A program made the translations under genes and the position numbers. Under the pieces are notes generated by a model that had not been told where the DNA came from, did no database searches, and saw only the letters and a program-made list of their open reading frames with translations. Shown one piece after another: positions 17,593-25,602 of a stretch of DNA of 52,308 nt. The stretch lies in assembly GCF_021474425.1 (NCBI RefSeq), contig NZ_JAKEIP010000036.1, forward strand, positions 1-52,308, given 5' to 3'. Source of the stretch: Streptomyces muensis. Its GTDB lineage: Bacteria > Actinomycetota > Actinomycetes > Streptomycetales > Streptomycetaceae. The stretch's first letter is position 1. Each line of letters starts with the position of its first letter.

Positions 17593-18539
17593 TTGACGGC
17601 CCCCGCGGCGATGGCGGCCTCGATCTCGTCCGGTGTCGGCATCGCGGAGGAGCACTCCAGGCGGGAGGCGACGATGGCTCCGGCGGCGTTGGCGTGCCGC
17701 ATGATCTTCTCCAGGTCCCAGCCTTCGAGCAGCCCGTGGCAGAGGGAGCCGCCGAAGGCGTCACCGGCGCCGAGTCCGTTGAGGACGTTCACGGGCAGCG
17801 GTGGGACCTCGGCCTGGTCGCCCTTGCTGTTGACGGCGAGGACGCCCTTGGGGCCCTGCTTGACGACCGCGACCTCGACACCGGCGTCCAGGAGGGCGCG
17901 GGCGGCGGCGTGCGGTTCGCGTACGCCGGTGGCGACCTCCACCTCGTCGAGATTGCCGACGGCGACGGTGGTGTGCTTGAGCGCCTCGGCGTAGAAGGGG
18001 CGGGCCTGGGCCGGGTCCTTCCAGAACATGGGGCGCCAGTCGAGGTCGAAGACCGTCGTCCCCGACTTGGCGCGGTGGGCGAGCGCCGCGAGGGTCGCCG
18101 TACGGCTGGGCTCCTCGCTCAGGCCGGTGCCGGTGATCCAGAAGATACGGGCGTCACGGATGGCGTCGAGGTCGAGCTCGTGGGCGTCGATCTCCAGGTC
18201 CGGGGCCTTGGGCTGCCGGTAGAAGTACAGGGGGAAGTCGTCCGGCGGGAAGACCTCGCAGAAGGTGACCGGGGTGGGCAGGCCGGGGACCGGGGTGACC
18301 CAGCGGTCGTCGACGCCGAAGCCCTGGAGGGCCTCGTGGAGGTAGGTACCGAAGGGGTCGTCGCCGGTGCGGGTGATCACCGCGGTCTGCCGTCCCAGGC
18401 GGGCGGCGGCCACCGCTACGTTCGTCGCCGAGCCGCCGAGGAACTTGCCGAAGGACGTGACCTGCGGCAGCGGGACGCCGGTCTGCAGCGGGTAGAGGTC
18501 CACGCCGATCCGGCCCATGGTGATCAGGTCGTACGCCAT
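17589..18539 (-). CDS. iolC: 5-dehydro-2-deoxygluconokinase
   Basis: This 316-residue PfkB-family sugar kinase starts MAYDLITMGRIGVDLYPLQTG. It has the N-terminal signature GKFLGGSATNVAVAAARLG, a di-Gly hinge, and the C-terminal ATP/catalytic motif NGLGAGDAFGG with its aspartate base. IolC phosphorylates 2-deoxy-5-keto-D-gluconate with ATP in inositol catabolism. GAGGGAC lies just upstream of the ATG. It is the first gene of the operon, preceded by a plausible promoter and a TGTC-N2-GACA operator. Coupled translation into the Cgl0159-family gene suggests tight stoichiometry. Confidence 0.92.
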   Translation of the reverse strand: MAYDLITMGRIGVDLYPLQTGVPLPQVTSFGKFLGGSATNVAVAAARLGRQTAVITRTGDDPFGTYLHEALQGFGVDDRWVTPVPGLPTPVTFCEVFPPDDFPLYFYRQPKAPDLEIDAHELDLDAIRDARIFWITGTGLSEEPSRTATLAALAHRAKSGTTVFDLDWRPMFWKDPAQARPFYAEALKHTTVAVGNLDEVEVATGVREPHAAARALLDAGVEVAVVKQGPKGVLAVNSKGDQAEVPPLPVNVLNGLGAGDAFGGSLCHGLLEGWDLEKIMRHANAAGAIVASRLECSSAMPTPDEIEAAIAAGAVK

Positions 18540-18603
18540 CGGTGTCCCTCGGTCTCCCTTGTCGCGACTGCGGCGCCGACTGCGCGGGTCGGCCCTCCAG
18601 GGT

Positions 18604-18650
18604 TTTGTAGCCCTGCTGGGGGAGGCCTGTCAATGTTTTGTCCAGACATT
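18604..18650 (-). promoter_or_regulatory. iol operon promoter and GntR-like operator
   Basis: On the minus strand, TTGACA (18628-18633) and TACAAA (18604-18609) are separated by 18 nt, about 65 nt upstream of iolC. Just upstream lies the palindrome TGTC-CA-GACA (18639-18648), within a wider AATGT...ACATT inverted repeat (18632-18650). GntR-type inositol repressors use such short palindromes. No regulator gene is adjacent. Confidence 0.5.
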
Positions 18651-18715
18651 CGAACCAACACCCTCCGGGGGAGAGCCGGGCGCCTAGGGGGTGCCGGGTT
18701 CTATGTGAGGGCGAG

Positions 18716-18786
18716 TGCGGGTGGTTCGTGGCTGGTCGCGCCCACGCGGCGGAGCCGCACATCGACACAGACCCGCGCCCCTAAGG
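18716..18786 (+). repeat. Dispersed Streptomyces intergenic repeat, copy A
   Basis: This copy shares the order TGCGGGTGGTTCGTGGC, TGGTCGCGCCCACGCGGCG, GAGCCGCACATCGAC and CCGCGCCCCTAAGG with copies near 21.0 and 25.6 kb. It lies in the 499-nt gap between iolC and the small HTH gene (18540-19038), which otherwise holds the iol promoter and no ORF that I can support. Confidence 0.75.
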
Positions 18787-19038
18787 AGGTTGCAGCAGCC
18801 CGGCGCCACGAGTGATCGCCGTCGTCTTCGCTTGTGTCGCCCGTGTCACAAAGGACGCTCTTCTGTCACGCATGTCGCATGTTCGCGGGGTTTGCGTCAC
18901 GTCCCCTCCACAGGGCCTGCCTGTGCTCACTCCGTGTCGTTGACCGGACACAGGCTTTGTGATCGCCAGCGCAGCGCGCGGTACCCCCGACGACCAGCCC
19001 CCGGTCGACGCCGCGGCGCGCGCGGGGAGGTGCAACTG

Positions 19039-19239
19039 ATGACCGACCGAACGCTGTGGTCGTACAAGGAGATCGCCGCGCACATCAAGGTGCAGCCGGA
19101 CACCGTGCGGTCGTACCGCAAGCACGGGCTGCTGCCGCCGCCGGACCATGTGGAGGGCGGCAAGCCCTTCTGGTACCCGGACACCGTGCGGGCATGGGTG
19201 GAGTCCCGCCCGGGGAACCGGGGCCGCAGGGCGGATTGA
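19039..19239 (+). CDS. Small helix-turn-helix DNA-binding protein (MerR/AlpA-like)
   Basis: The 66-residue protein consists almost entirely of a MerR/excisionase-type winged helix: WSYKEIAAHIKVQPDTVRSY (recognition helix) then RKHGLLPPPDHVEGGKPFWY and a final helix WVESR. It has no effector-binding domain, so it may be a minimal regulator or a recombination directionality-type factor, although no integrase lies in the window. The ATG at 19039 is supported by GGGGAGG nine nt upstream. It is monocistronic, with a 9-bp hairpin after it. Similar small HTH proteins are widespread and uncharacterised in Streptomyces. Confidence 0.8.
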   Translation: MTDRTLWSYKEIAAHIKVQPDTVRSYRKHGLLPPPDHVEGGKPFWYPDTVRAWVESRPGNRGRRAD

Positions 19240-19275
19240 CGGTGGATCGGCCTGCCCGGCCTCACGGAAAATGAG

Positions 19276-19304
19276 CTGTGCCCCATCCGACCCGTGGGGC
19301 ACAG
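19276..19304 (+). terminator. 9-bp hairpin between small HTH gene and GNAT start
   Basis: CTGTGCCCC (19276-19284) pairs perfectly with GGGGCACAG (19296-19304) across an 11-nt loop. It ends 7 nt before the GNAT ATG. It may terminate the small HTH transcript, or act as a leader structure that blocks or positions initiation of the GNAT gene, which has no Shine-Dalgarno. Confidence 0.5.
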
Positions 19305-19311
19305 TCCTCGC

Positions 19312-19878
19312 ATGCGCAGCTTCTCCGTCAAGCCCACGCTCACCGGTGACAAGACCGTGCTCCGGCCGTTCACCGGGGCGGACGCCGACACCATGTGGGA
19401 GATCATCGAGGACCCGGAGGTCGAACGCTTCACCTTCGCCCCGGACAACGAACTCACTCCGGAGCGGGTGCGCTCCTGGTACGGCTCCCTGGCCGGCCGG
19501 ACCGACCGGCTCGATCTCGCCGTCACCGACCGCGCCACCGGCGAACTCGTGGGCGAGGTCGTCCTGTACGAGTGGAATCCGCACGCCCACAGCTGCACCT
19601 TCCGCACGCTGATCGGCCCGCGCGGCCGCGATCGGGGCATCGGCACCGAGGCCACGCGGCTCATCGTCGGCTACGGCTTCGAGCAACTCGGGCTGCACCG
19701 CATCCAGTTGGAGGCCTACCGCCACAACCACCGGGCCCTGCGCGTCTACGAGAAGGTCGGGTTCGTGACGGAGGGGATCCGCCGGGAGGCGCAGACGAGG
19801 AACGGTCAGTGGCTGGACGAGGTGCTCATGGCCGTCCTCGACCACGAGTGGGCCACCCTCAACTCCAGGGCTCGATGA
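19312..19878 (+). CDS. GNAT acetyltransferase (RimJ/RimL-like)
   Basis: The 188-residue GNAT-fold protein starts at [18 protein letters not shown], shows [22 protein letters not shown] (beta4-beta5), and the acetyl-CoA pyrophosphate loop [15 protein letters not shown] (Q/RxxGxG/A). [31 protein letters not shown], spread over the C-terminal half, is typical of the Acetyltransf_3 group that acetylates ribosomal proteins, spermidine or small amines. The substrate cannot be inferred. ATG at 19312 is preferred; the in-frame GTG at 19294 lies inside the hairpin's right arm. The 3' end overlaps the convergent alcohol dehydrogenase gene by 20 nt. Confidence 0.87.
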   Translation: MRSFSVKPTLTGDKTVLRPFTGADADTMWEIIEDPEVERFTFAPDNELTPERVRSWYGSLAGRTDRLDLAVTDRATGELVGEVVLYEWNPHAHSCTFRTLIGPRGRDRGIGTEATRLIVGYGFEQLGLHRIQLEAYRHNHRALRVYEKVGFVTEGIRREAQTRNGQWLDEVLMAVLDHEWATLNSRAR

Positions 19879-20902
19879 CCGTCACCCCCGCCCCCGGGGC
19901 CGTCCCGAGCGCCGCCAGCGCGGCCGGTACCGCGTCCAGCCCGATCGTCGACGTCACCAGCAGATCCGGCCGCAGCACACCCGCCCGGACCAGCTCCAGC
20001 ATGGGCGGGTAGGTGTGTGCCGCCATGCCGTGGCTGCCCAGCAGTTCGAGTTCCAGGGCGATGGCGCGGGCCATCGGGACCGGTGTCGTGCCGGACGCCG
20101 ACGGCAGCAGGCCCACCTGGATGTGCCGGCCCCGGCGGCGCAGGCCGTTCACGGAGGCGGCGCAGGTGGTGGGTGAACCGAGGGCGTCCAGGGAGAGGTG
20201 GGCACCACCGGCGGTGAGGTCGTGGATCGCCGCCGCCGTGTCCGGCACGCTCGACGCGTCCACGCACTCCGTCGCCCCGAACTTCCGCGCCAGGTCGAGG
20301 GCCTGGGGCGAGACGTCCACCGCGACGACCCGCGCGCCCGACGCCGCCGCGATCATCACCGCCGACAGGCCGACCCCGCCGCAGCCGTGCACGGCGACCC
20401 ACTCCCCCGCCGCCACCCTGCCCTGCTGCACGACGGCCCGGAACGCCGTGGCGAACCGGCAGCCCAGCGAGGCCGCCGTCGCGAAGGACATCTCCTCGGG
20501 CACGGCGACGAGATTGACGTCGGCGTGGTCCAGCGCCACGTACTGGGCGAAGGAACCCCAGTGGGTGAAGCCGGGCTGGGTCTGGCGCTCACACACCTGC
20601 TGGTCGCCCGCCGCACACGCGGCACAGCTTCCGCAGGCGCACACGAACGGCACGGTGACCCGGTCGCCGGGGCGCCAGCCGGTCACCCGGTCGCCCACCG
20701 CCTCGACGACACCGGCGAGTTCATGGCCGGGCACGTGAGGGAGCGCGATGTCCGGGTCGTGGCCCTGCCAGCCGTGCCAGTCGCTGCGGCAGAGGCCGGT
20801 GGCCTCGACCCGGACGGTCACTCCGTGGGGGGCGGGGTGGGGGTCGGGTACGTCGCGTGTCCGCGCCGGTTCGCCGTAACGCTCGAACACCACTGCCCGC
20901 AT
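19859..20902 (-). CDS. Zinc-dependent alcohol dehydrogenase (MDR family)
   Basis: This 347-residue medium-chain dehydrogenase has catalytic-zinc residues in [10 protein letters not shown] (Cys37) and [10 protein letters not shown], and the structural-zinc loop [17 protein letters not shown] with four cysteines. A Rossmann domain follows with [25 protein letters not shown]. It oxidises an alcohol, or reduces an aldehyde, with NAD(P). The residues do not let me name the substrate. It is transcribed alone and overlaps the convergent GNAT at the 3' ends. A dispersed repeat copy lies upstream. Confidence 0.9.
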   Translation of the reverse strand: MRAVVFERYGEPARTRDVPDPHPAPHGVTVRVEATGLCRSDWHGWQGHDPDIALPHVPGHELAGVVEAVGDRVTGWRPGDRVTVPFVCACGSCAACAAGDQQVCERQTQPGFTHWGSFAQYVALDHADVNLVAVPEEMSFATAASLGCRFATAFRAVVQQGRVAAGEWVAVHGCGGVGLSAVMIAAASGARVVAVDVSPQALDLARKFGATECVDASSVPDTAAAIHDLTAGGAHLSLDALGSPTTCAASVNGLRRRGRHIQVGLLPSASGTTPVPMARAIALELELLGSHGMAAHTYPPMLELVRAGVLRPDLLVTSTIGLDAVPAALAALGTAPGAGVTVIEPWS

Positions 20903-20966
20903 CTCTGGTCTCCTTCCGCCGACGACGTGCTCCGCGGGGTGGGCGGCGGATGGTCGTCTCTGTTGT

Positions 20967-21040
20967 CTGCGGGTACATCGTGGCTGGTCGCGCCCACGCG
21001 GCGGAGCCGCATATCGATACGGCCCCGCGCCCCTTGGGGA
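20967..21040 (+). repeat. Dispersed Streptomyces intergenic repeat, copy B
   Basis: Nearly identical to copy A: CTGCGGGTACATCGTGGC, TGGTCGCGCCCACGCGGCG, GAGCCGCATATCGATACGG and CCCCGCGCCCCTTGGGG. The terminal CCCC-TT-GGGG can form a short hairpin. It lies between the alcohol dehydrogenase start and the MMPL stop, 31 nt past the latter. Confidence 0.78.
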
Positions 21041-21070
21041 CGCGCGGCCCCCGAGGTTCCGCCGACAGAG

Positions 21071-23323
21071 TCAGCCGGGTGTGCTCACCTTGTCCCGCTC
21101 CCGGGGCGTCTCGGCCGTCGAGGGCGGCGTCGACTCGCCCTCGCTGAGGCCGAAGCGGGTGTGGAACCGCCGCAACGGTCCCGGCGCCCACCAGGTCGCC
21201 CGCCCCGTCAGACGCATGACCGCCGGGACCAGCAGGCTGCGGACGATCATCGCGTCCATCAGCACCGCAAGGGCGATCCCGAGGCCGAGCATCTTGGTGT
21301 TGGTGACCCGGGAGGTGCCTATCGCGACCATCACCACCGCGAGGATCACAGCGGCGGCGGTGATCAGCCCGCCCGTGCGCTGAAGACCGTGCCGGACCGC
21401 CTGGTCGTGGTCGCCGGTCGTGTCGTACTCCTCCTTGATGCGGGACAGCAGGAACACGCCGTAGTCCATCGACAGGCCGAAGGCGACGCAGAACATCAGC
21501 ACCGGGAGGGTCGTCTCGATCGAGCCGGGGCTGGTGAAGCCGAGCAGGCCGGAGAGATGGCCGTCCTGGAAGACCCAGACCACCGCGCCGAACATCGCCG
21601 TCAGACTGAGCGCGTTGAGCACCACCGCCTGGATCGGGATCAGCACACTGCCGGTCAGCAGGAACACCAGCAGCAGGGTGACCACGGCGATGAAAGCGAC
21701 CGCGAGCGGCAGGCGCTCGGCTATCGCGTCCTTGGAGTCGACCAGGACCGCCGCCGCACCGGTCACCTTGGTGTCGAACGGGGCCTGGGCGGCGCGCAGT
21801 TCACCGACCAGACGCTGGGCCGGGTCGTCCACCGCCTCACCCTTCGGCAGCACCGTGAAGTACGCCGACTCGCCCTTCACCAGCGGCCCGTCGACCCGCA
21901 GCACCTCCGGCAGCGCGGCGACGCGCTCCTTGTACGCGGCGTACTGCGCCGGCGTCGCCCGTCCCTCGGCGAGCACCTCCAGACCGCCTCCGGGGCTGCC
22001 CGGGAAGCCGTCGCGGATGTGCTGTTGCACGACGTGGGACTCGGCGCTCGACGGCAGCTGGCGGTCGTCGGCCGTGCCGAACTTCACGCCCAGGAAGGGC
22101 AGTCCGAGCAGGACCAGGACGGCTGTGGTGCCCAGGGCGAAGAAGGGGGCGCGGCGCATCACGAGGTTCGCGGTGCGGGTCCAGGCCCTGCCCTCCGGGG
22201 CAGCGGCCGTCGAGGCGGCTGCCTTCGGCTGTCCGCGGCGGAACAGGCGGCGCAGGTCCAGGGCGTTGACCCGGTGCCCGAGCAGGACCAGTGCGGCCGG
22301 GAGCAGGATCAGCGCGGCAGCTGCGGCCAGCAGCACCACCGCGATCCCGGCGTAGGCGAAGGACCTCAGGAAGTACTGCGGGAAGAGCAGCATCGCCGCG
22401 AGGGACACCGCGACCGTGAGGGCGGAGAAGAGGACGGTGCGGCCGGCCGTGCGCAGGGTCGTGCCGACGGCTGTGAGCGGTTCGGCGCCGGTGGCGAGTT
22501 CCTCGCGGAAGCGGCGGACGATGAACAGGGCGTAGTCGACGGCGAGGCCCAGGCCGAGGGCCGTGGTGAGGTTCATCGCGAAGACCGACACGTCGGTGAC
22601 CTCGGTGAGGCCGCGCAGCACCGCGTTCGTGCCGAGGATGGCGACGATGCCGATGCCCAGCGGCAGCAGGGCGGCGACCGCGCTGCCGAAGACCATCACC
22701 AGGAGCACGAGGGTGACCGGCAGGGCGATCACCTCGGCGCGGACCAGGTCCTCCTGGATCGTCGTCTGCATCTCGTGCCGCACCGCGACCGGGCCGCCGA
22801 CGCTGACCTCCACCGGTCCGTGCGCGCCCCGGAACTCGGGGGCGATGCGGTCCAGGGTCTCCCCCGCCTGCTTCTCCTCGCCGGTGATGCGGGCGGCGAT
22901 CAGCGCCTCATGGCCGTCCTCGGCGCGCAGGGCGGGAGCCGCCGAGGCGTCCGCCTGCCAGTAGGAGCCGACGCCGGTGACGCCCTTCTCGTCGGCTAGG
23001 CGCGCCACTATGCGCCGGGCCTCGGCGGCGACCGCCGGGTCGTCCACGGAGGCGTCGCCCGCGTCCACGAGGAGCAGGAGATTGGGCTGGGAGGCGGGGA
23101 ACTCGCGCTCCAGTGCCCTGGTCGCGTACGTCGACTCGGCGTCCGGGTCCTCCCAGCCGCCGCTGCCCAGCCGGTCGGCGACGCCGCTGCCGGCCAGCAC
23201 GGCGAGCGCGGTGATCACCAGCGCCACGAGCAGCGACAGCCTGGGCCGGGCCGTCACGAAGCGGGTCCAGCCTCCGGGGCGGGGCGGCGCTGCGGCGCCG
23301 GGCGGCCTTTTGACTTCGGTCAT
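21071..23323 (-). CDS. MMPL-family RND transporter
   Basis: The protein is 750 residues from the ATG at 23323, which has GAGGGGAC upstream; an in-frame start at 23467 would add 48 low-complexity residues inside the operator region. Two halves each have an N-terminal helix, a large extracytoplasmic loop and five to six membrane helices. The MMPL motifs are visible (for example GLGLAVDYALFIVRRFREEL in the first half and FGLSMDYGVFLLSRIKEEY in the second, with the aspartate-tyrosine pair that relays protons). Family members export lipids, siderophore-like compounds or drugs using the proton gradient. The divergent TetR gene and shared operators suggest substrate-induced efflux. Confidence 0.92.
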   Translation of the reverse strand: MTEVKRPPGAAAPPRPGGWTRFVTARPRLSLLVALVITALAVLAGSGVADRLGSGGWEDPDAESTYATRALEREFPASQPNLLLLVDAGDASVDDPAVAAEARRIVARLADEKGVTGVGSYWQADASAAPALRAEDGHEALIAARITGEEKQAGETLDRIAPEFRGAHGPVEVSVGGPVAVRHEMQTTIQEDLVRAEVIALPVTLVLLVMVFGSAVAALLPLGIGIVAILGTNAVLRGLTEVTDVSVFAMNLTTALGLGLAVDYALFIVRRFREELATGAEPLTAVGTTLRTAGRTVLFSALTVAVSLAAMLLFPQYFLRSFAYAGIAVVLLAAAAALILLPAALVLLGHRVNALDLRRLFRRGQPKAAASTAAAPEGRAWTRTANLVMRRAPFFALGTTAVLVLLGLPFLGVKFGTADDRQLPSSAESHVVQQHIRDGFPGSPGGGLEVLAEGRATPAQYAAYKERVAALPEVLRVDGPLVKGESAYFTVLPKGEAVDDPAQRLVGELRAAQAPFDTKVTGAAAVLVDSKDAIAERLPLAVAFIAVVTLLLVFLLTGSVLIPIQAVVLNALSLTAMFGAVVWVFQDGHLSGLLGFTSPGSIETTLPVLMFCVAFGLSMDYGVFLLSRIKEEYDTTGDHDQAVRHGLQRTGGLITAAAVILAVVMVAIGTSRVTNTKMLGLGIALAVLMDAMIVRSLLVPAVMRLTGRATWWAPGPLRRFHTRFGLSEGESTPPSTAETPRERDKVSTPG

Positions 23324-23434
23324 CGTGCGGTGTCCCCTCACCCTGATCCGTGCCGTGCGGTCCGTGCTCTGCGATCCGTGCTGTGCGATCCGTGCCGGTC
23401 GAGCGGGCAGCATGGAGCCGTCGCTGCCATAGAC

Positions 23435-23496
23435 TGGCAAACACGAGACATCGCTCGCGTTTCTCAAGAATGCGAGCGAAGACTCGCGTTTGTCAA
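23435..23496. promoter_or_regulatory. Multi-copy TetR operator between MMPL and TetR genes
   Basis: Three copies of a CTCGCGTTTsTCAA-like motif occur: 23454-23467 and 23483-23496 as direct repeats, and one inverted (TGGCAAACACGAG, 23435-23447). A perfect inverted repeat TCGCTCGC (23451-23458) / GCGAGCGA (23472-23479) is centred among them. It covers the minus-strand TTGACA at 23491-23496. It is the likely binding region of the divergent TetR protein. Confidence 0.65.
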
Positions 23497-23523
23497 TCGC
23501 GTTCGGAGAGCTGGGGATAACGC

Positions 23524-24171
23524 GTGTCCGCCAACCAGGAGAAGGAGCAGCCGCGCCGCCGTCAGGCCCGCGGCGAGCGCCGTATCGCCCAACTGCTCGA
23601 GGCCGCGGCCGTCGTCTTCACCAGCACCGGCTACACCGCCGCCAGCACGAACGCCATCGCCCGCGAGGCAGGCGTCTCGCCGGGCACGCTGTACCAGTTC
23701 TTCCCGAACAAGGAAGCCATCGCGATCGAGCTGGGCGAGCGGCTGATGCGGGAGATGCGCGAGGCGTACGGCGAGGCGCTCGCCCCGGTCGACCCCACGA
23801 CCCCCCTGGAGGAGGCGGTCGGTGCGGCCGTCGACCGGTTCATCGCCTTCAACTGCGAGCACCCGGTGTTCTTCGCCCTGATGCACGGCCCCGACATCCC
23901 CGGCCGCATCACCGAGGAGCACGACGCCCTGCACGCGACCCTGCTGTCCCGGATCGAGGGCCTGCTCTCCTCGTTCCTGCCCGACGCCGCCCCGGCCGAC
24001 CTCGTCCGGACCGCCCATATGTGCCTTGGCCTGTACAAGGCGGGCCTGGAGCTGGTCCTCGCCCACGAGGGCGCCGAGCGCGACGCCTATGTCCAGGAGC
24101 TGAAGCACGCCCTGACCCGCTACCTCGACCCGCTGGTGGCGACCGGCTCTCCTTGGAGAAGTACCCCATAG
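23524..24171 (+). CDS. TetR-family transcriptional regulator
   Basis: The 215-residue protein has an N-terminal TetR helix-turn-helix (RIAQLLEAAAVVFTSTGYTA, then ASTNAIAREAGVSPGTLYQFFPNKEA, about residues 20-65). An alpha-helical ligand-binding domain follows. It begins at GTG 23524 and is divergent from the MMPL transporter, with three related operator half-sites between them, so it most likely represses the transporter and itself until a ligand binds. The TAG stop (24169-24171) lies inside the CsoR-type box of the downstream copZ gene, so the 3' end of this gene is also regulatory DNA. Confidence 0.9.
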   Translation: MSANQEKEQPRRRQARGERRIAQLLEAAAVVFTSTGYTAASTNAIAREAGVSPGTLYQFFPNKEAIAIELGERLMREMREAYGEALAPVDPTTPLEEAVGAAVDRFIAFNCEHPVFFALMHGPDIPGRITEEHDALHATLLSRIEGLLSSFLPDAAPADLVRTAHMCLGLYKAGLELVLAHEGAERDAYVQELKHALTRYLDPLVATGSPWRSTP

Positions 24172-24176
24172 GGGTA
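24162..24176 (+). promoter_or_regulatory. CsoR-type copper operator
   Basis: TACCCC-ATA-GGGGTA is a perfect inverted repeat of the G/C-tract type bound by actinobacterial CsoR repressors. It lies 70 nt upstream of the copZ start, overlapping the TetR stop codon. It predicts copper-inducible expression of copZ. Confidence 0.7.
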
Positions 24177-24245
24177 TACCGTTTCGGGCAACGGAGAACC
24201 CTCACGGGTCCCGTCAACCCCACACGCCTCGACGAGGAGAACGAC

Positions 24246-24485
24246 ATGACCGCGCAGACTGACACCCCGGGTACCGTCACCGCCGTCTACAAGGTGAGCG
24301 GCATGAGCTGCGGACACTGCGAGGGGGCCGTCTCCGGCGAGATCTCCGAAATCCCCGGCGTCACCTCGGTCAAGGCCGTCGCCTCCACCGGCGAGGTCAC
24401 CGTCGTCTCCGCGGCGGCACTGGACGAGGAAGCGGTGCGCTCCGCGGTCGACGAGGCGGGCTTCGAACTGGCCGCCAGGATCTGA
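24246..24485 (+). CDS. copZ: Copper chaperone, heavy-metal-associated domain
   Basis: This 79-residue protein is a single HMA domain: a short tail, then YKVSGMSCGHCEGAVSGEIS with the copper-binding GMSCGHC motif, and the second strand VTSVKAVASTGEVTVVS, ending EEAVRSAVDEAGFEL. It binds Cu(I) in the cytosol and normally hands it to the P-type ATPase CopA. A GAGGAG-type site (ACGAGGAGAACGAC) precedes the ATG. A CsoR-type box controls it. Its usual partner copA is present only as a decayed sequence directly downstream, so this chaperone must serve another exporter or work as a copper buffer. Confidence 0.92.
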   Translation: MTAQTDTPGTVTAVYKVSGMSCGHCEGAVSGEISEIPGVTSVKAVASTGEVTVVSAAALDEEAVRSAVDEAGFELAARI

Positions 24486-24521
24486 GCCGGCGGCTGGGCC
24501 TGCAGCTGAGTTCGACGGCAG

Positions 24522-25045
24522 GTGTACGTCGCGGAGGGCGCCGGCGAAGAGGGGTGCTGCGGCTCGTGGGCGCCAGGGAGCACGCGAGCGAGCACCCCGT
24601 CGCGCGGGTCGCTGCCGCGGGCACGCAGGCCGGGTCGGGCGGCTGCGGGAGGCCGCAGGAGGTTGCGGGAGGTCGAGGGCTTCCGGAGCGCCGCGCCCGG
24701 GCGGGGCGTACGCGCACTCGTGGCGGTCCGTGACGTGGCCATGGGGCCGCTCCTTAGCCGCATGGCCCACAAAGCCACCAAGGGCCGACCCGTCCCGAGG
24801 AAGAGGCAGAGAGAGACGGCCGTACGCCCGTCCCGGCCGACCGGAGCGGAACCACGCGGGGCGCGAGCGAGCTACGGGAGCCGGGACTGACGCCGGACGC
24901 CGGCCCTCGACCCGTCGGCGATGGCGTCAACGACGCGGCCGCGCTTACCACCGCCGATCCGGGTCCCTCCTCAGGGAATGACGTCGCGGAGGCGTTCGTA
25001 ACCTCGGACCAGCATGAGGCTGCGGACGTTCCGGTGAATTCGTAG
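24522..25045 (+). pseudogene. copA: Decayed copper-exporting P-type ATPase
   Basis: Fragments of CopA can be read in order in shifting frames, starting 37 nt after copZ. 24522-24554 gives VYVAEGAGEEG. 24554-24643 gives VLRLVGAREHASEHPVARVAAA, carrying the SEHP nucleotide-binding motif of CPx-type ATPases. 24663-24749, back in the first frame, gives LREVEGFRSAAPGRGVRALV. 24914-25045 gives VGDGVNDAAALTTADPG, the hinge motif GDGVNDA, and ends at TAG. The metal-binding, membrane and phosphorylation (DKTGT) parts are gone. The order and the link to copZ make homology convincing; the gene cannot be functional. Confidence 0.8.
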
Positions 25046-25097
25046 TAAGAACCCCACTGGGTCCCTCTGGAGTCCGGCGCCCGGCTCACATAAGCTC

Positions 25098-25558
25098 TTC
25101 ACAAGGCTCGCGCATCATCCTTACGCTTGGGTCCCGATCGCCATATCGGGGCTCTTGCGTATCTAACGGACATATGCAAGAGACGCAGATCACAGTGATG
25201 TGAACGTAACCATCGAAGGGGTTCGAAGGTCTAAGTTGACGATGTCAGGCAGCGTCTTGGGGGGCGCTTACTGGCATCTGAGGATGTCTTGGGGGACTTC
25301 CTCAGAGTTGCGTTGCCGGGGCACGTACTTCGGGAAGCTTTGAGCGGCCCTCCCGACCGTGCGCTGTCCCGGCAGACCGCATCCACCCATGAGTACGACG
25401 AGTTTTGCTCGTTCTGCTCAATGGCAGCACAGAAAGACAGCGAATTCAGGCGCTGGTCTCTCAGACGCCCGGCCGGATCCCGTGGGGGGAATCCGCACCG
25501 GGACATGGGAAGGCGCCCTGGACGTCGGCCCGTGGGGGGACCGCCGCCAGGGCGCCTT
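25098..25558 (+). ncRNA. Candidate non-coding transcript with promoter, tandem hairpins and terminator
   Basis: This stretch lacks a convincing gene on either strand, and its base composition looks less G+C-rich than its neighbours. It has a promoter-like pair TTCACA (25098-25103) / TACGCT (25122-25127) with an 18-nt spacer. Two consecutive hairpins follow: CCCGAT/ATCGGG (25133-25150) and CTCTTGC/GCAAGAG (25152-25182). A strong plus-strand terminator ends it. The longest plus-strand frames are short, without good start signals, and differ from host codon use. A small RNA or a decayed gene with its signals left in place are both possible. Confidence 0.35.
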
Positions 25559-25568
25559 TCTTCTTTTG
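25510..25568 (+). terminator. Strong plus-strand terminator with no obvious gene
   Basis: AAGGCGCCCTGG (25510-25521) pairs perfectly with CCAGGGCGCCTT (25547-25558) across a 25-nt G+C-rich loop. It is followed by TTCTTCTTTT-type T-rich sequence to about 25568. The T-tract direction shows it ends a plus-strand transcript. Confidence 0.75.
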
Positions 25569-25602
25569 CCTGCACTGCATCAAGCCCTATGAGGGCCGCA
25601 GG

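Noticed and set aside
19039..19239. Small HTH protein as an excisionase with a nearby integrated element
   Set aside because: No integrase, att-like repeat, tRNA gene or other mobile functions are visible around it.
20198..22999. 933-codon plus-strand frame opposite the alcohol dehydrogenase and MMPL genes
   Set aside because: Composition is dominated by Arg, Gly, His and Gln without any family motif, and the opposite strand codes for well-recognised proteins.
24730..24981. Small Arg-rich ORFs in the copZ downstream region as genes
   Set aside because: The DNA is explained by the decayed copA; frames lack start signals and cross fragments of CopA motifs.
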